A DNA stretch of 7,968 nucleotides from an uncultured Sphingobacteriia bacterium. GTDB taxonomy: Bacteria > Bacteroidota > Bacteroidia > Chitinophagales > Chitinophagaceae. Location of the stretch: NCBI GenBank assembly GCA_945957225.1, contig CAMFKK010000093.1, positions 1-7,968 of the forward strand, given 5' to 3'. Position 1 is the first letter of the stretch. Every line of letters starts with the position of its first letter. The translations under genes and the position numbers were made by a program. Positions 5,669-7,968 of this stretch are shown here, piece after piece. Below the pieces are notes generated by a model. The model saw only the letters and a list, made by a program, of their open reading frames with translations. It was not told where the DNA came from and did not search any database.

Positions 5669-6721
5669 ATGAAGGAGACCTTAAAAAACATACGCCACCT
5701 GAGTTTGGCCGAGTTGGAAAATTATTTTGAAACCATTGGAGAGAAGAAATTCAGGGTAAAACAGGTGCATGAATGGCTCTGGCAAAAACACGCGCATAGT
5801 TTTGATGATATGACCAATCTCAGCAAGGACCTGCGCCAAAAACTGTCTCAGGAATTTTCCCTGCCTGCCCTCAAAGTAAACCTGACCCAGGTAAGCGATG
5901 ACGGCACTATCAAGAGCCGCTTTAAGACCCATGACGGATTTATGATTGAAGGGGTGTTGATACCCACTGCTGAGCGCAAAACAGCCTGCGTCTCTAGCCA
6001 AGTAGGATGCAGTCTTACCTGTAAGTTCTGCGCTACGGGTACCATGGAGCGAAAACGCAACCTCACATTTGACGAGATCTATGACCAAGTGGTCTTGATT
6101 AATAAGGAGTCTGAGCGCGTACACGGTCAGAAACTAACCAATATTGTATTCATGGGTATGGGAGAGCCTCTGCTCAATTACAATAATGTACTCAAAGCCA
6201 TTGATCGCATTACCGCAGAAGACGGACTATTCATGAGTCCCAAACGCATTACCGTTTCTACTGCTGGTGTAGCCAAACAGATCAAGCAATTGGGCGATGA
6301 CAAAGTGAAATTCAAATTGGCCGTATCCTTGCACGCAGCCAATGACAAAAAGCGCAATGAGATCATGCCCATCAATGAGACCAATAATATTGAGATCCTG
6401 ATTGATGCCCTGAATCATTTTTACAAACAGACCCAGAACGAGATCACATTTGAATATATCCTCTTCAAAAATTTTAATGACTCATTAAAAGACGCAGAAG
6501 AACTGGTAAAAATCTATAGAAAGGTTCCAGCAGACCTGATCAATATTATTGAATACAATCCTATTGAAGCATTCCGCTTTACCAAACCCGATGAAGCTAC
6601 AACCGAAGAGTTTATGCATTACCTAGAAAGAAATCGTGTGAACTCTAGGTTGCGCAGAAGCCGCGGTAAAGATATTGACGCCGCATGCGGACAGTTGGCC
6701 AATAAGTCGGTGAATAAGTAG
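5669..6721 (+). CDS. rlmN: Dual-specificity 23S rRNA / tRNA adenine-C2 methyltransferase
   Basis: This radical-SAM enzyme methylates C2 of A2503 in 23S rRNA and of A37 in a subset of tRNAs. The 350-aa product has the N-terminal RlmN domain (about 1-70, with FRVKQVHEWLWQK at 28-40). The radical-SAM [4Fe-4S] cysteines are Cys114, Cys118 and Cys121 in CSLTCKFC. The second catalytic cysteine, Cys107, is in TACVSSQVG, and the methyl-carrying Cys340 is in DAACGQLA near the C-terminus. The SAM-binding GMGEP motif is at 163-167. All residues needed for the ping-pong methyl transfer are present, so it is RlmN rather than Cfr, which also fits its general similarity. The ATG at 5669 is chosen over an in-frame upstream ATG at 5606 because the extension is not RlmN-like and contains the promoter box. 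Its stop is 5 bp from the end of the opposing outer-membrane protein gene. Confidence 0.97.
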   Translation: MKETLKNIRHLSLAELENYFETIGEKKFRVKQVHEWLWQKHAHSFDDMTNLSKDLRQKLSQEFSLPALKVNLTQVSDDGTIKSRFKTHDGFMIEGVLIPTAERKTACVSSQVGCSLTCKFCATGTMERKRNLTFDEIYDQVVLINKESERVHGQKLTNIVFMGMGEPLLNYNNVLKAIDRITAEDGLFMSPKRITVSTAGVAKQIKQLGDDKVKFKLAVSLHAANDKKRNEIMPINETNNIEILIDALNHFYKQTQNEITFEYILFKNFNDSLKDAEELVKIYRKVPADLINIIEYNPIEAFRFTKPDEATTEEFMHYLERNRVNSRLRRSRGKDIDAACGQLANKSVNK

Positions 6722-6726
6722 GCAAT

Positions 6727-7968
6727 TTAAAATAAAAACAAACTGGAACGTCCACCAACTTTTTCTGTTTTAAAACTACTTATATTATAACTAAATGTAA
6801 CTAAAAAATATCTAGTTAACACATTTCCAATTCTTTCAGTAATTATATTATCACTTGCGATTCTAGATATAGAAATATTTTGGTTTAAGATATCATACCA
6901 ATAAAATTTTAATTGGCCTTTTTTTTGTTTTAAAAATACATATGTGATTCCTGCATTTAAAAGAGAAACATATTTTCTATTATCTGTACTAGTTTGAGAA
7001 ATTTGTTTGTAATCATAAGAAGATTCAATTACAAAATTTTTAGGCCATCTAAGTACAAATTCACTATTAAGAATTAGACGACTTACATTTTTATTTTCAA
7101 AGTAATTTGTATATCGTGTGAAATTAAATTCGGGTTTAATTGCAAAATTTAATTCATAAATGTCATTCGCATTATATCCGAATCTTAAATATGGAGCTAT
7201 ATTATAAATTTTCACAACACTTTGTTCTTTATTTATTTGCAAATAACTTTGATTAAAATTGAAATTGTAACCAGAAGTGAAATTTAAAGACGATTTGTTT
7301 TTAAATTTAACCTGTTTGTTAATAGTTAAAAATGTAAAATAATTCTGTAAATAATCTGAATTTATTGGCAAAGAAGTTTGATATCCATTTTGATCTATTG
7401 TTTTAACTCTTGTTATTCCATCCTCATAAAAATAACCATTGAAGTATAAATTTATATACATGGATTTTGAGGGTATATTTTTAAAATAATTAATGCTGAA
7501 GTTATTAACAAACGAAGGTTTTAATAGAGGATTACCCAAAATATTATTTAAAGAATTAGTGTTGTCTGGCACAATCTGCAGCTCTGTAATAGATGGAGGA
7601 ACAAGTGATTTATTGTAACTAAATGAAAATTCTTTCCAATCAATATTAATAACCGGAAAAACATTAAAGTATTTTTTGTTTTCATTACCTTGATTAAATC
7701 GAAAATCATTGAGCAAATTAAGTGCAGTAAATGTAACACCAACAGATAATGACAAATCCTTAATATTCTTTATCCATGAACTAGTTAAACTATTTTTGAT
7801 GCTATTTCTTCTAAATGCATTTGACAATGTTTGATTTAATATGTCATAAGAATTATTGGCTGGATTTTTAGAATATGTATTTAATGTGTCTTTCCCATTA
7901 CCAAATAACAAATTATAAATAATTTTAAATTTGCTGGATTTTGAAATGGGAGTATTGAAAGTTACTAG
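6727..7968 (-). CDS. Outer-membrane beta-barrel protein (OMP_b-brl_3-like), N-terminal part outside window
   Basis: The frame is open to the right edge, so 413 residues of the C-terminal part are seen; the TTG at 7911 is not a true start. The sequence is a run of alternating polar and hydrophobic strands with many Asn, Tyr and Phe residues. The block PPSITELQIVPDN...GNPLLKP (about 124-151) is typical of the barrel of Bacteroidota TonB-dependent-receptor-like proteins (the outer membrane beta-barrel family, PF14905). The product ends in Phe (RSSLFLF), as expected of a beta-signal for outer-membrane insertion. A plug and a carboxypeptidase-like domain would be further upstream. The substrate is unknown, and no SusD partner is visible at the 3' side. 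The gene is much more AT-rich than the rest of the window, with AT-ending codons. It converges on rlmN with a 5-bp gap. Confidence 0.85.
   Translation of the reverse strand, partial: LVTFNTPISKSSKFKIIYNLLFGNGKDTLNTYSKNPANNSYDILNQTLSNAFRRNSIKNSLTSSWIKNIKDLSLSVGVTFTALNLLNDFRFNQGNENKKYFNVFPVINIDWKEFSFSYNKSLVPPSITELQIVPDNTNSLNNILGNPLLKPSFVNNFSINYFKNIPSKSMYINLYFNGYFYEDGITRVKTIDQNGYQTSLPINSDYLQNYFTFLTINKQVKFKNKSSLNFTSGYNFNFNQSYLQINKEQSVVKIYNIAPYLRFGYNANDIYELNFAIKPEFNFTRYTNYFENKNVSRLILNSEFVLRWPKNFVIESSYDYKQISQTSTDNRKYVSLLNAGITYVFLKQKKGQLKFYWYDILNQNISISRIASDNIITERIGNVLTRYFLVTFSYNISSFKTEKVGGRSSLFLF

Noticed and set aside
5681..6124. 147-codon open frame on the minus strand
   Set aside because: It is antisense to rlmN, including the cysteine-rich active-site region, and has no features of its own.
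7909..7911. TTG as the start codon of the barrel protein
   Set aside because: The frame continues without a stop to the window edge and still looks like beta-barrel sequence, so the gene is cut by the window.

Overview
The window looks like a chromosomal segment of a Bacteroidota bacterium, most likely of the Chitinophagaceae type. The support is the -7 promoter box TATCTTTG (consensus TAnnTTTG), seen three times just upstream of genes, the lack of clear Shine-Dalgarno sites, an outer-membrane beta-barrel protein of the Bacteroidota OMP_b-brl_3 type, and Bacteroidota-like versions of HisRS and RlmN. The genus is inference.

Layout. Positions 1-1750 (minus strand) hold a tight three-gene unit: a 77-aa two-helix membrane protein of unknown function, then after 1 bp a PstS-like substrate-binding lipoprotein, then after 25 bp a secreted TPR protein that runs off the left edge. 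A 272-bp AT-rich divergent region (1751-2022) separates it from the plus-strand pair: a low-molecular-weight protein tyrosine phosphatase (2023-2499) and histidyl-tRNA synthetase hisS (2545-3912). The 3' end of hisS overlaps by 36 bp, tail to tail, a small secreted DUF3471-like protein on the minus strand (3877-4266). Upstream of that on the same strand is a thiolase of the 3-oxoadipyl-CoA (PcaF/PaaJ) type (4380-5573). A 95-bp divergent region (5574-5668) with an imperfect 12-bp direct repeat separates the thiolase from rlmN (5669-6721), the radical-SAM 23S rRNA/tRNA C2-adenine methyltransferase. From 6727 to the right edge, minus strand, is the C-terminal part of an outer-membrane beta-barrel protein whose base composition is far more AT-rich than the rest.

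How the genes fit together. hisS and rlmN both serve translation but are not in one operon. The phosphatase probably has its own promoter, as does hisS. The 77-aa protein, lipoprotein and TPR protein are probably co-transcribed and act in the envelope; no ABC permease or ATPase gene is visible, so the lipoprotein need not be a phosphate importer component.

Most of the window is ordinary housekeeping and metabolic sequence. No CRISPR array, tRNA, rRNA, insertion sequence or convincing intrinsic terminator was seen. The less ordinary signals are the envelope gene set at 1-1750, a perfect 10-bp inverted repeat that brackets the phosphatase -7 box, the direct repeat in the thiolase/rlmN divergent region, a probable leaderless rlmN transcript, and the sharp composition change after rlmN.
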